DNA of 64,000 bases from Dyadobacter sp. CY347 (lineage in GTDB: Bacteria; Bacteroidota; Bacteroidia; Cytophagales; Spirosomataceae). The position numbers and the translations under genes were made by a program. The stretch spans positions 310,001-374,000 of the forward strand of contig NZ_JAKFFT010000009.1 in the NCBI RefSeq assembly GCF_021502655.1, read 5' to 3'. Below the pieces are notes generated by a model. The model made no database searches. It was not told the origin of the DNA and was given only the letters and a program-made list of their open reading frames with translations. This document shows positions 17,923-26,404 of the stretch, piece after piece; position 1 is the first letter of the stretch, and every line of letters begins with the position of its first letter.

Positions 17923-19720
17923 ATGCCCAAAACCTTTACCCTCCTGCTTTTTGCATCCCTTCTAATTTTTGCTTTCAACCAAAAAATGCCCCCGCGCAAA
18001 ATTGGTGTGGAGCAATGCATTGCAAGGTTCAGGGTCGATTCAAAGTCATATGCATTGAGCCTTACGGATCTCAAACAAGCCATTCAAACCATTGACGCTG
18101 CTGAGCCTGAAACGGTCGAAAATGCAAAAACCAAATTGATTTACAGCCGTTTGGCCTACAAGCGGATCGAATATTTTCTTGAACATTTCTTCTTCACTTC
18201 ATCCAGGATTTACAACCGCGCGCCCAAGAACGAAATTGAGGAACCCCATCTGGAATACATGGAACCGGCCGGCATGCAGTATATGGAAGCCATGTTGTTT
18301 GACAGCCTCACAACCGATTCAAAGAAAGAATTGCTGACCCAGGCTGAATTGCTGACCAATGCTGCGAACGATCTGCACGCATTGTTGTACAAATTTGAAA
18401 CCAATGACAAGCAAATTCTCGCTGCTACCAGGCTCCAACTGATCCGCATTATTGCACTGGGCATCACCGGATTTGATGCGCCCATGTTGAAGAGCGGCAT
18501 ATGGGAATCGGCGTCGGCTATGGAGACAATTGCCCTCACATTGAAACCCTACCTGGATGAAAGTAAACACGACAGCGTATTTTATTATCTCAAAAATTCC
18601 ATCGGCTTTCTGCGCACCAATGCTGAATTTGACTCTTTTGACCGCCTGAAATTCCTCACCGAAAATGCCCTGCCGCTGCAAATGCATTTGAACATAATGA
18701 TCCGCGAAATGGGCCTGGATTCCGCGGCCCCCGGAATGTTGCGCTATAATGCGCCGCATATGTTCAGTCCGGGAGCATTGGATTCGATGTATGATGAGGG
18801 TTTATTTCAAAAACAGGCTGAGCTTGGAAAAAAGTTGTTTTTCGAAACGCGGCTCTCGGGTAACAGTTCCAAAAGCTGTGCTTCCTGCCACAATCCTGCC
18901 AACTATTTTACTGATGGACTTCCGAAAAGCATTGGCATTAATGCGCACACAACCGTCAGACGGAACGCACCTTCACTCTTTTATGCCGCAGCCCAGCACA
19001 ATCAGTTTTGGGACGGACGTGCGAAAACATTGGAAGAACAAATTGAGGCGGTTATGCGCGATTCGTCAGAAATGAATGGAAGTCCGGCTGGTAGCATGCA
19101 AATGTTGCTCAAAGACAAAGAATACAAGAATTTATTTAAAAAAGCTTTTCCTGGGAAAGGATCAAAAAAGCGAGATGAGCAACAAATTTATTCCGTGTTG
19201 GCCGCATTTATTAGAAACTTTAAACCCTTACAATGCTGATTTTGACCGATATATAGCAGGAAACAAGCATGCATTAACGGATTCCCAGATCAGCGGTTTC
19301 AACCTTTTTATGGGAAAAGCGCAATGCGGGACCTGCCACTTCGCACCGTTATTCAATGGCCTGATCCCGCCTTTTTATGCATTAACAGAATTCGAAATTA
19401 TCGGCGCAACAGCCACGGACGATCTTCTAAACCCCGTCAAAGATCAAGATAATGGTCGCATGGACGTTCGGGCGACACCTTACTATGAAGCGGCATTTAA
19501 AACACCAACGGTCAGAAATGCTGCGGTAACCGGCCCGTACATGCACAACGGCGCATTTACCACACTCGAAAAAGTCATTGATTTTTATGACAAAGGAGGC
19601 GGCGGCGGTCTTGGACTGGACATTCCCAGACAAACGCTATCCACACGGCCGCTTAACCTGACGGACCAGGAGAAACAAGACATTATTGCTTTTATGCATG
19701 CCTTAACCGATAAAATATGA
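17923..19720 (+). pseudogene. Di-haem cytochrome c peroxidase (MauG-like), frameshifted
   Basis: The first frame (17923-19239) gives a signal-anchor-like N-terminus (MPKTFTLLLFASLLIFAF), an all-helical region, and the first haem motif CASCH at 18877-18891, then stops at 19237. The second frame continues the same family with the second haem motif CGTCH at 19325-19339, the TPTVRNAA.TGPYMHNGAF block typical of bacterial di-haem peroxidases, and a stop at 19718-19720. Removing one A from the run at 19215-19217 joins the two into a 598-residue protein reading AAFIRTLNPYNADFDRY across the junction. So the gene is either recently inactivated or carries a sequencing error. It would act in the periplasm, reducing peroxide or oxidising a partner. 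Its stop overlaps the next gene's start (ATGA). Confidence 0.82.
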
Positions 19721-21825
19721 AGAAATATTTACTCCTCGTTTTACTCATTCATTTTCTTCAATCTGCCCTGGCACAAACAACATTGCTGCGCGGGCCCTAT
19801 CTCCAGTCAGCTACTTCCACAAGCATGGTCGTACGCTGGCGAACAGACCTCGCAACCAACAGTATGGTACGATATGGCCTTTCTCACGCCGCATTGAACA
19901 TGCAGGTCGAACTTACTGCAAAAGAAACGGAGCATGAAGTGAAGTTGTCGGAGTTGGACCCGGCCACGCGTTACTATTATGCGATTGGTTTTGCGGGTGA
20001 AATTCTGGAAGGCGGTCTGGATAATTATTTTGAAACCGCGCCCAAACCGGGCACAAAAGGAAAATACAGGTTCGGCGTCCTCGGGGATTGCGGGACAAAT
20101 TCGGCCACGCAGGACATGGTGCGCGAAAGGATCTCTGCTTATTTGGGTGAAAATTATATGAATGCGCTGCTTTTATTGGGCGATAATGCATACGCTTTCG
20201 GGAAAGATGCGGAATATCAATCCAATTTTTTCAATCATTACAAAAGCAATTTCCTCAAAAAAAACCCGGTCTTCCCTGCACCCGGAAACCACGACTATAA
20301 CAACGACAACCCTGACCGACAAAAAGATCACAATGTTCCCTACTACGACGTTTTTACGCTTCCCACACAAGGCGAAGCAGGCGGCGTAGCATCCGAAACC
20401 GAGGCTTTTTATTCTTATGATTATGGTAATGTGCATTTTTTATCCCTCGATTCATATGGAAAAGAAGATCAGGCGACGCGCTTATATGACACCCTGGGCA
20501 GGCAGGTCCGGTGGATCAAAAAGGATCTGGCTGCTAATCAAAACAAAGATTGGATCGTAGCTTACTGGCATCATCCGCCCTATTCCCAGGGTTCACGCAA
20601 TTCCGAAACCGAATTGGATATGATCAAAATCCGCGAAAATTTTATCGGCATCCTGGAAAAGAACGGTGTTGACCTGATCCTTTGCGGGCATAGCCATGTC
20701 TACGAACGCTCGCGTCTGATGGAGGGACATTATGACAAAGCCGACACATTTGATCCCGAGAAACATAATCTCAGTAAGTCCTCAGGCCGATACGACGGCA
20801 CACAAGAATCTTGTCCCTATCTGAAAAAATCGGATTCCAACAAAGGCACTGTGTATGTGGTGTCTGGCTCCGCGGGACAGCTGGGATCCAAGGCGGCCGG
20901 GTTTCCGCACAAAGCCATGTATTATTCAGACGCTGAACGCTCAGGCGGAATGGTCCTCGAAGTAGAAGGAAACCGTCTCGATGCCAAATGGATAGGCGTT
21001 GATGGTATAATTTATGATCAGTTCACCATTGAAAAAGATGTTAATAAAGAGACCACCATTGAGATCGATGCAGGAGAGCGTGTTGAATTAAAATCTTCAT
21101 TCATAGGAGATTATATCTGGAACAATGGTGCCAAAACAGCCTCAATAACCGTTTCTCCCGATAAAACAACAGATTACAATGTGAAAGATGCCCAGAACTG
21201 CATCACTGATGTATTTCGTGTAAATGTTACGCTTGCCGACCCCGTCAAACTCATCGGTTTTTCGCGTAAAGCAGATGCTGCGAACGTGGTAACATTATCC
21301 TGGACGACCGAATTTGAAAATGCATTCTCGCATTTTTTAATCGAGCGCGCACAGGACGATCTGAAATGGGCGGAAGTCGGGCGCGTGGACGGCGGTCCGA
21401 ATTCAACAACGAATAAATATTATAGTTTTAAAGACGAGCAAAGTCCGAAACTTGACCTGAACCAGTCGATCTATTACAGGCTCAAAATGGTTGCACTTGG
21501 TGGCCGAACCTTGTATTCGATGATCACGACCATTCGTTTGCAGGAAATTATCCTGGCTGTAAATCCCAATGCACAACCGTTTGACATTGAAGTCATTCCA
21601 AACCCTTCCGCCGCACGGCAAATGCAGGTTAAGCTGTCAGAGCGAGCGTCATTGAAAGCAGAAATGCAATTGATGGACGTTTCAGGAAGGATATTAGTAG
21701 AAAAAACAATGACACTGACGGAATCGCCAGTGTCATTCTTGCCGGATAATGTTGCTGCCGGGATATATTTGTTAAAAGTAAGTGTAAACGGACGGAGCGT
21801 TGTGCGTAAGCTGGCGGTTAATTAG
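19717..21825 (+). CDS. Secreted purple-acid-phosphatase-like metallophosphoesterase with T9SS sorting domain
   Basis: The 702-residue protein starts with a signal peptide (MKKYLLLVLLIHFLQSALAQ). A fibronectin-like N-domain of purple acid phosphatases (~24-110) precedes a calcineurin-like domain with all metal-binding blocks: GDCGTN, LLLGDNAY, PGNHDYN, YWHHPP and CGHSHVYERS. A beta-sandwich region follows, then a T9SS type A C-terminal domain (IPNPSAARQMQ ... GIYLLKVSVNGRSVVRKLAVN). It should be exported to the outer surface and cleave phosphate esters. The start overlaps the peroxidase stop by 4 bases, suggesting coupled expression before the frameshift arose. Confidence 0.88.
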   Translation: MKKYLLLVLLIHFLQSALAQTTLLRGPYLQSATSTSMVVRWRTDLATNSMVRYGLSHAALNMQVELTAKETEHEVKLSELDPATRYYYAIGFAGEILEGGLDNYFETAPKPGTKGKYRFGVLGDCGTNSATQDMVRERISAYLGENYMNALLLLGDNAYAFGKDAEYQSNFFNHYKSNFLKKNPVFPAPGNHDYNNDNPDRQKDHNVPYYDVFTLPTQGEAGGVASETEAFYSYDYGNVHFLSLDSYGKEDQATRLYDTLGRQVRWIKKDLAANQNKDWIVAYWHHPPYSQGSRNSETELDMIKIRENFIGILEKNGVDLILCGHSHVYERSRLMEGHYDKADTFDPEKHNLSKSSGRYDGTQESCPYLKKSDSNKGTVYVVSGSAGQLGSKAAGFPHKAMYYSDAERSGGMVLEVEGNRLDAKWIGVDGIIYDQFTIEKDVNKETTIEIDAGERVELKSSFIGDYIWNNGAKTASITVSPDKTTDYNVKDAQNCITDVFRVNVTLADPVKLIGFSRKADAANVVTLSWTTEFENAFSHFLIERAQDDLKWAEVGRVDGGPNSTTNKYYSFKDEQSPKLDLNQSIYYRLKMVALGGRTLYSMITTIRLQEIILAVNPNAQPFDIEVIPNPSAARQMQVKLSERASLKAEMQLMDVSGRILVEKTMTLTESPVSFLPDNVAAGIYLLKVSVNGRSVVRKLAVN

Positions 21826-21832
21826 TGCTTTT

Positions 21833-22288
21833 TTACACGGCCGAGATCCATCTTCGGTGATAATTGATCTGGCCTAAGTGGTAGGATAAATGCGTCAATA
21901 AATGAGTTAGGACCAAGGCTGTGGTTTGGTTGGCAAACATATCCAGAACATTGCGGGGATATTCGGCTTCGAGCTGCGCTTCTGACAGGCTCTCTACGGA
22001 TTTCATGACGATAGGAAGCAATTGATCCAGTTCTTCAAGCAATGCAGTTTGGGTGAAAAGTCGCTCCGCAAACTCTGCGTCGCGGTTTCTCACATAATGG
22101 ACCTGGCCAAGTGCGAGCCCGACATAGGTTCTCAAATTCCCGATCAAATGCTGGCAAAGGTTTCCGCCCGTATTGATCGTCCCCGGCAGCTGGACCCAAA
22201 GTGACTCGTCGGAAGGATATTGACGAATTTCGTCCCGTAATTTTTTCAGGTCTCTTTCAAAGAGCCCGGCAATAATTTCAGTATTCAT
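21833..22288 (-). CDS. DinB family protein
   Basis: A 151-residue four-helix-bundle protein. Conserved features of the DinB/DUF1572 group are visible: an N-terminal helix, NTGGNLCQHLIGNLRTYVG with the first metal-site His, and the C-terminal LTHLLTHLSYHLGQINYHRR with two more His, forming a likely divalent metal site. Some relatives are thiol-dependent S-transferases (bacillithiol, mycothiol); the activity here is unknown. It ends 7 bases from the phosphatase stop on the opposite strand. It is followed upstream by the toxin-antitoxin pair on the same strand. Confidence 0.82.
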   Translation of the reverse strand: MNTEIIAGLFERDLKKLRDEIRQYPSDESLWVQLPGTINTGGNLCQHLIGNLRTYVGLALGQVHYVRNRDAEFAERLFTQTALLEELDQLLPIVMKSVESLSEAQLEAEYPRNVLDMFANQTTALVLTHLLTHLSYHLGQINYHRRWISAV

Positions 22289-22333
22289 GGCTTGCAGAGT
22301 TTAATGGTGCTCGTTATTGATGCTTTGAAGTGA

Positions 22334-22654
22334 TCAAGCGAATAAAGCTTTAAGAATGTCGAGCACGCCTTCGGACGTTTCGGCGTCCAGCATGCCTATC
22401 TTTTTGCTTAACCTCACTTTATCAACCGTCCGAAGCTGATCCAGAGCGATCTGCCCCGATTTGTTTGCTACCGAACATGCAATGCGCGTCGGGTATTTTT
22501 TAATAGTCGATGTGAGTGGTGCGATAATAACCGTATTGAGCGATCGGTTGACTTCGTCGGGTGAGACTACGACGCACGGCCGCGATTTTTTGATCTCACT
22601 GCCAATGGTAGGATCAAGAGAAACAAAGTAAATTTCAAACCTTTTAATCACCAT
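22334..22654 (-). CDS. mazF: MazF/PemK-type mRNA interferase toxin
   Basis: From the ATG at 22654 the toxin has 106 residues and shows the family's signature: RFEIYFVSLDPTIGSEIKKSRPCVVVSPDEVN, the IIAPLTS strand, and GQIALDQLRTVDKVRLSKKIG with the conserved DQ.R.(V)D.R block. Such toxins cleave mRNA at short sequences and are neutralised by the cognate antitoxin. The start codon overlaps the antitoxin stop (ATGGTGA, 22648-22654); the GTG six bases upstream is a less likely start. The order antitoxin-toxin and the overlap are typical. Confidence 0.9.
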   Translation of the reverse strand: MVIKRFEIYFVSLDPTIGSEIKKSRPCVVVSPDEVNRSLNTVIIAPLTSTIKKYPTRIACSVANKSGQIALDQLRTVDKVRLSKKIGMLDAETSEGVLDILKALFA

Positions 22655-22896
22655 GTCCACTCGGAATCATCAAATTCATTGGAAAAACCTTCCATCAAAT
22701 CCTCGTCCTGTCCCTTATTGGCCAAGTCAAATTGTTGTTCCCAGCCAGCCCGCGGACTTTGCGATGCAGGTTCAATCACAATGGCATTCCCTTTGACCTC
22801 CACATTCACCAGGTCTTTGATATCGCATTGTTCCATCATGTTCTTTGAAAGAATAACTCCCTGGGAGTTTCCAATCCTGCGCACCCTGACTAACAT
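22648..22896 (-). CDS. mazE: MazE-like AbrB-family antitoxin
   Basis: The 82-residue protein has an N-terminal AbrB/SpoVT swapped-hairpin DNA-binding domain (VRVRRIGNSQGVILSKNMM ... VNVEVKGNAIVIEP) and an acidic C-terminal tail (DEDLMEGFSNEFDDSEW) of the kind that wraps the toxin. It should both inhibit MazF and repress its own promoter. Two copies of a GTTATAA-type octamer lie 9-27 bases upstream of the start, within the promoter spacer. The predicted promoter is so close that the mRNA may begin at or next to the start codon. Confidence 0.9.
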   Translation of the reverse strand: MLVRVRRIGNSQGVILSKNMMEQCDIKDLVNVEVKGNAIVIEPASQSPRAGWEQQFDLANKGQDEDLMEGFSNEFDDSEWTW

Positions 22897-22900
22897 ATTT

Positions 22901-22931
22901 CAAAGTTATAATAATGTTATAACAATTCAAA
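22901..22931 (-). promoter_or_regulatory. mazEF promoter with embedded operator repeats
   Basis: On the minus strand, TTTG (22931-22928), a 19-base spacer and TAACTTTG (22908-22901) match the Bacteroidota consensus TTTG-N19-TAnnTTTG exactly. Within the spacer lie GTTATAAC (22916-22923, a perfect palindrome) and a near-copy GTTATAAT (22905-22912 as read on the plus strand), 11 bp apart, about one helical turn. Binding of the antitoxin there would block the polymerase. The -7 box ends only 4 bases from the start codon at 22896. Confidence 0.65.
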
Positions 22932-23068
22932 TTTTAGGCTGAAATTCAAGACGATGCAATGTAAGTCCTGTGCTGTGGTGACATTGAGGAACACATCATT
23001 AGCCCTGCAACAACATTGCAATTACTTGATTTTCAGCACTTGTAACCCTGTTGCATGGTGTTAGGGCA

Positions 23069-23119
23069 TATATTTGTTGTGTCGTTATCGGATGCCAGTT
23101 ACAATGTGTAATGATAACG
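23069..23119 (+). promoter_or_regulatory. Putative -7 element and nested dyad upstream of the P-type ATPase
   Basis: TATATTTG (23069-23076) matches TAnnTTTG, though no well-spaced TTTG is seen upstream. Just beyond it, CGTTATC (23083-23089) and GATAACG (23113-23119) form an inverted repeat, enclosing a second one, TTACA (23099-23103) and TGTAA (23107-23111). It lies at and after the expected transcription start, so it could be a metal-regulator operator or a leader hairpin. Both elements precede the chosen ATG at 23143. Confidence 0.4.
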
Positions 23120-23142
23120 GCGACACCTTTCATAATAATCGG

Positions 23143-25158
23143 ATGAAGTTGAATACAAGTAAAGAACATATAGATCAGGATGGCAAAGAATGCTGTTCCG
23201 GAGATACGCCGGTCCTGGTAAAACACGCAAAGGAACACAACCATGCACCGCATGAAGGGCACGATCATGACCACGACCATGACCATGACCACGGCGGCGG
23301 CTCAGAAAGCAGTTTGCTGAAAAGCCACTGGATGCTTTGGCTGAGTCTGGCGCTTTTGTTGGGTGTCCTTTTCGTCTCTTTTGTTTTAAAAATTGAGATC
23401 GACAGGAATGTAGAAATCGTCCTGATGCTGGTTGCTTATGTTTTGGCAGGAAATAAAACCATTGCAACGGCATTCCGGCGCGTCATGCGCGGTGATCTTT
23501 TCAATGAATTTACTTTAATGACCATTGCGACCATCGGAGCATTCTATATTGGTGAATTCAGCGAAGGCGTTGCGGTGATGATCTTTTATGAGATTGGTGA
23601 ACTGTTTCAGGATCTGGCGGTTAGCAGATCCAAACGTTCCATTAAGGCACTTCTCGACATTCGGCCTGAGCAGGTTACCGTGATCCGTGATGGCAAAGAC
23701 GTTCAGGTTGCGCCGGCCTCGGTTGCCATTGGCGAAACAATTGTGGTGAAAGCGGGCGAGAAAGTGGCTTTGGACGGCACATTGAAGTCATTGCACGGCA
23801 CATTCAACACGGCGGCCCTCACCGGCGAATCCGTTCCCGATCAGAAAAATCAAAACGAACCAGTCCTGGCCGGAATGATCAACACCGAGAAATCTGTTGA
23901 AGTGGAGGTTACGGCGCTTTTTAAAGATTCAAAACTCTCGCGGATCCTGGAAATGGTGCAGGAAGCAACCGGAAGGAAAGCGCCTACGCAGCTGCTGATA
24001 AGCCGGTTAGCAAAAATTTACACGCCTATCGTTTTCCTGCTGGCAGTGCTGATCATCCTCCTCCCCTACTTTTTTGTCAGCAATTATATTTTTGACCAAT
24101 GGCTTTATCGCGGCATGGTGTTCCTCGTGATCGCATGCCCGTGTGCGCTCACGATCTCTATTCCGCTCGGATATTTCGGCGGGATCGGGTTGGCTTCGCG
24201 GAATGGGATTTTGGTTAAAGGGGCGAATTTCCTGGATGTTATTACTAAGATTGATACGCTCGTTTCCGACAAAACTGGCACATTGACCAAAGGAGTCTTC
24301 AAAGTACAAAAAGTAGAAACTGCACTGGATATCAATGACTTTATATTAAAAACGGCTTCACTTGAAAGTTATTCAACGCATCCTGTTGCCAAAGCGGTCG
24401 TAGTGCATGCCGCCGATCTTACACTAATAAAACCAACCGAAGTTGAAGAGATCTCCGGCCACGGATTGAAGGGAAAAGTAGGCGAAGATCTAATGCTGGC
24501 GGGGAACCTGAAACTGCTCGATAAATTCCAGGTTGCTTATCCGAGAGAGCTGGGTAACATTGCCGAAACCATTGTCGCCGTTGCATTGAATGGCTCTTAT
24601 GCAGGCTACATCACAATCGCCGATGAGATTAAGGAGGATGCAATGGAAGCTGTTTTGGAATTGAAAAAGCTTGGCATTGAAACGATTATGCTTTCAGGCG
24701 ATAAGAAAGCCGTGGTTTCGCACATTGCCGGGCAATTGCAAATCGACCGAAGCTATGGAAACTTGCTGCCGGAAGACAAAGTCAGAATTGTGGAACAACT
24801 GAAAGCCGAAGGCAAGCACATTGCCTTCGCCGGTGACGGCGTGAATGATGCGCCGGTGATTGCGCTGGCAGATGTGGGCATTGCCATGGGCGCGTTAGGA
24901 TCGGATGTGGCGATTGAAACGGCCGACATTGTGATCCAGAATGATCAGCCCTTAAAAATTGCCTCCGCCATTAAGGTGGGAAAAATTACTAAAAGCATTG
25001 TCTATCAAAACATTTCAGCTGCAATGGCTGTAAAAGTGCTCGTGATGATCCTGGGAGCCGGCGGAATCGCAACATTATGGGAAGCGGTTTTTGCAGATGT
25101 TGGTGTAGCGTTACTGGCAATCCTGAATGCTTTTAGAATACAGGGAAAGAAGATCTAG
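23143..25158 (+). CDS. Heavy-metal P1B-type ATPase (Zn/Cd/Pb class)
   Basis: The 671-residue product pumps soft divalent metals across the inner membrane using ATP. Visible motifs are the CPC metal site at C332 (ACPCALTISIP), the phosphorylation site D376 in DKTGTLT, the HP locus (STHPVAKA), TGES and GDGVNDAP. CPC followed by ALTISIP fits the ZntA/CadA Zn/Cd class better than the copper class. It lacks an N-terminal HMA domain; instead it has a His/Asp-rich stretch (HEGHDHDHDHDHDHG) that probably binds zinc. ATG 23143 is chosen as start; in-frame ATGs at 23092 and 23104 are possible. No metal regulator gene is adjacent. Confidence 0.9.
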   Translation: MKLNTSKEHIDQDGKECCSGDTPVLVKHAKEHNHAPHEGHDHDHDHDHDHGGGSESSLLKSHWMLWLSLALLLGVLFVSFVLKIEIDRNVEIVLMLVAYVLAGNKTIATAFRRVMRGDLFNEFTLMTIATIGAFYIGEFSEGVAVMIFYEIGELFQDLAVSRSKRSIKALLDIRPEQVTVIRDGKDVQVAPASVAIGETIVVKAGEKVALDGTLKSLHGTFNTAALTGESVPDQKNQNEPVLAGMINTEKSVEVEVTALFKDSKLSRILEMVQEATGRKAPTQLLISRLAKIYTPIVFLLAVLIILLPYFFVSNYIFDQWLYRGMVFLVIACPCALTISIPLGYFGGIGLASRNGILVKGANFLDVITKIDTLVSDKTGTLTKGVFKVQKVETALDINDFILKTASLESYSTHPVAKAVVVHAADLTLIKPTEVEEISGHGLKGKVGEDLMLAGNLKLLDKFQVAYPRELGNIAETIVAVALNGSYAGYITIADEIKEDAMEAVLELKKLGIETIMLSGDKKAVVSHIAGQLQIDRSYGNLLPEDKVRIVEQLKAEGKHIAFAGDGVNDAPVIALADVGIAMGALGSDVAIETADIVIQNDQPLKIASAIKVGKITKSIVYQNISAAMAVKVLVMILGAGGIATLWEAVFADVGVALLAILNAFRIQGKKI

Positions 25159-25276
25159 GTGTGCTCTTTACAAGACCGAATGATTGAATTAAGAGTAATT
25201 TTTACACAAAAAACCCTTTATTCAATTCTTAAAGAACATGATCATTCAACCAACGATTATCTAACCGCCAGGAAAA

Positions 25277-25633
25277 ATGTCCAGAACCGATGCATTATCC
25301 CCTGAACAACTTCGGGAAGAATTACAGGAAAACACACAGAACCAGGCCGTTGGCGACATTTTGCTTTTCGAGAATGATAAAGTCAAAGTATGGCACATCA
25401 GCTTGCAACCCGGCGAGCGCATCCATTATCACCGTCATAATTACGATTATTTCTGGACCGTTTTACAGGATGGGCAAGGCGTTTCCAACCAGGAAGACGG
25501 CAGCCAGGTAAGTTTTACATTCAAAAAAGGGCAAACCTCTTTTCAAAATATTATTGAGCAGGGCAGCTCCATTCATGATCTAAAAAATACCGGCACCGGC
25601 ATCTTGGAATTCATTACTACGGAATTAAAGTAA
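25277..25633 (+). CDS. Cupin domain protein
   Basis: A 118-residue single-domain cupin: the first motif includes HISLQPGERIHYHRHNYDYFW with several His and the second SFTFKKGQTSF...SIHDLKNTGTGILEFIT. A metal site is therefore likely, but no substrate can be named. Relatives include small cysteine-dioxygenase-like and sugar-binding cupins. It lies 118 bases after the ATPase and 9 bases from the end of a convergent small gene. Confidence 0.78.
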   Translation: MSRTDALSPEQLREELQENTQNQAVGDILLFENDKVKVWHISLQPGERIHYHRHNYDYFWTVLQDGQGVSNQEDGSQVSFTFKKGQTSFQNIIEQGSSIHDLKNTGTGILEFITTELK

Positions 25634-25642
25634 CGGCCCGTA

Positions 25643-25921
25643 TTACACTACACTGACCGGCTTAATACCTGCAATTTTTTCGAGTGCAACCGTGACGCGC
25701 TCAATGCGGTCCACATTTCCACGACTGCTGTCTGACACTGCCTGGGCGACGGAGGTTAAATAATCTCCGCCCAGCTTAGTGTTGAAGAAGGGGTCCCGGG
25801 CGGCCAATACGCCACGCCAGTTTTTACCAACAACATTTCTTGACTTGATGAATCTGAGGAGCAGGCGCTCTTTGATTGTCATACAACCGTACTCTTTCAC
25901 CCGCGTTTGGTGTTTTTCCAT
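25643..25921 (-). CDS. Small basic protein of unknown function divergent from an XRE regulator
   Basis: A 92-residue frame starting at the ATG at 25921 (an internal Met at residue 14 is an alternative). The product is basic, with helices around KERLLLRFIKSRNVVGKNWRGVLAARDPFF and DRIERVTVALEKIAGI, no membrane segment and no recognised domain. A -7-like TATCTTTG (minus strand, 25935-25928) sits only six bases from the start codon, so its mRNA may be leaderless. It shares a 126-base regulatory region with the divergent XRE gene, suggesting control by that protein. Confidence 0.5.
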   Translation of the reverse strand: MEKHQTRVKEYGCMTIKERLLLRFIKSRNVVGKNWRGVLAARDPFFNTKLGGDYLTSVAQAVSDSSRGNVDRIERVTVALEKIAGIKPVSVV

Positions 25922-25953
25922 TTGTTACAAAGATAATGTGTGAGAAGATTACC

Positions 25954-25986
25954 CGCTTTTTTGTAATTTGTGCGTTACTAAAAGCG
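25954..25986. promoter_or_regulatory. Imperfect dyad in a divergent promoter region (candidate XRE operator)
   Basis: CGCTTTT (25954-25960) and AAAAGCG (25980-25986) form a 7-bp inverted repeat; inside it GTAA (25963-25966) pairs with TTAC (25975-25978). It lies between the divergent starts at 25921 and 26048, where an operator for the XRE protein would be expected. Confidence 0.4.
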
Positions 25987-26047
25987 ATATACAAAAGTAC
26001 AATAAAATTATATCAAGATCAAATTAATTGCACTAAATTCTAAATTA

Positions 26048-26404
26048 ATGATTAGTATTGGCCAAAGAATTAAGCAGGGTCGCGAAAAATTAGGTTTGAG
26101 TCAGGAACAGCTGGCATTAATTATGGCGAAAAAAGGCAAGGGAACGATCTCAAATTGGGAAACAAATAAGAACGAGCCCTCCATTGCTGAATTTAAAAAA
26201 TTGGCAGAACTATTCAGCACGACCGCAGCTTACCTGATCGGTGAAACCCCGCAATTTGAAGAGCCTCAGGAAAATTATGTTATGGTGAAGAAAGACGACC
26301 TCATAGAACTTCAAAAAAAGGCGTTGGAAAGAGAGTCTGAAAAAAATAGAGAACTGCTTGATCTGCTGGAACAATCCAAAAAATCAGAAGAGAACGAGGC
26401 TTAA
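26048..26404 (+). CDS. XRE family helix-turn-helix regulator
   Basis: A 118-residue DNA-binding protein. The HTH covers residues ~5-60 (IGQRIKQGREKLGLSQEQLALIM, GTISNWETNKNEPSIAEFKKLAELF, YLIGET), and a charged C-terminal helix (VKKDDLIELQKKALERESEKNRELLDLL) is a likely coiled coil for dimerisation. This is the layout of a small Cro/CI-like repressor. Its leader is strongly AT-rich. Its stop shares 4 bases with the convergent MFS gene. The divergent small gene at 25643 is the obvious candidate target. No phage or plasmid genes are near. Confidence 0.88.
   Translation: MISIGQRIKQGREKLGLSQEQLALIMAKKGKGTISNWETNKNEPSIAEFKKLAELFSTTAAYLIGETPQFEEPQENYVMVKKDDLIELQKKALERESEKNRELLDLLEQSKKSEENEA

Noticed and set aside
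22679-22942. Plus-strand frame across the antitoxin gene and its promoter
   Set aside because: Antisense to mazE, which has a clear AbrB fold and operon layout; the frame also crosses the promoter.
25180-25250. Weak inverted GAATGAT/ATCATTC pair before the cupin gene
   Set aside because: Only 7 bases match, with about 50 bases between; this is expected by chance in AT-rich DNA.
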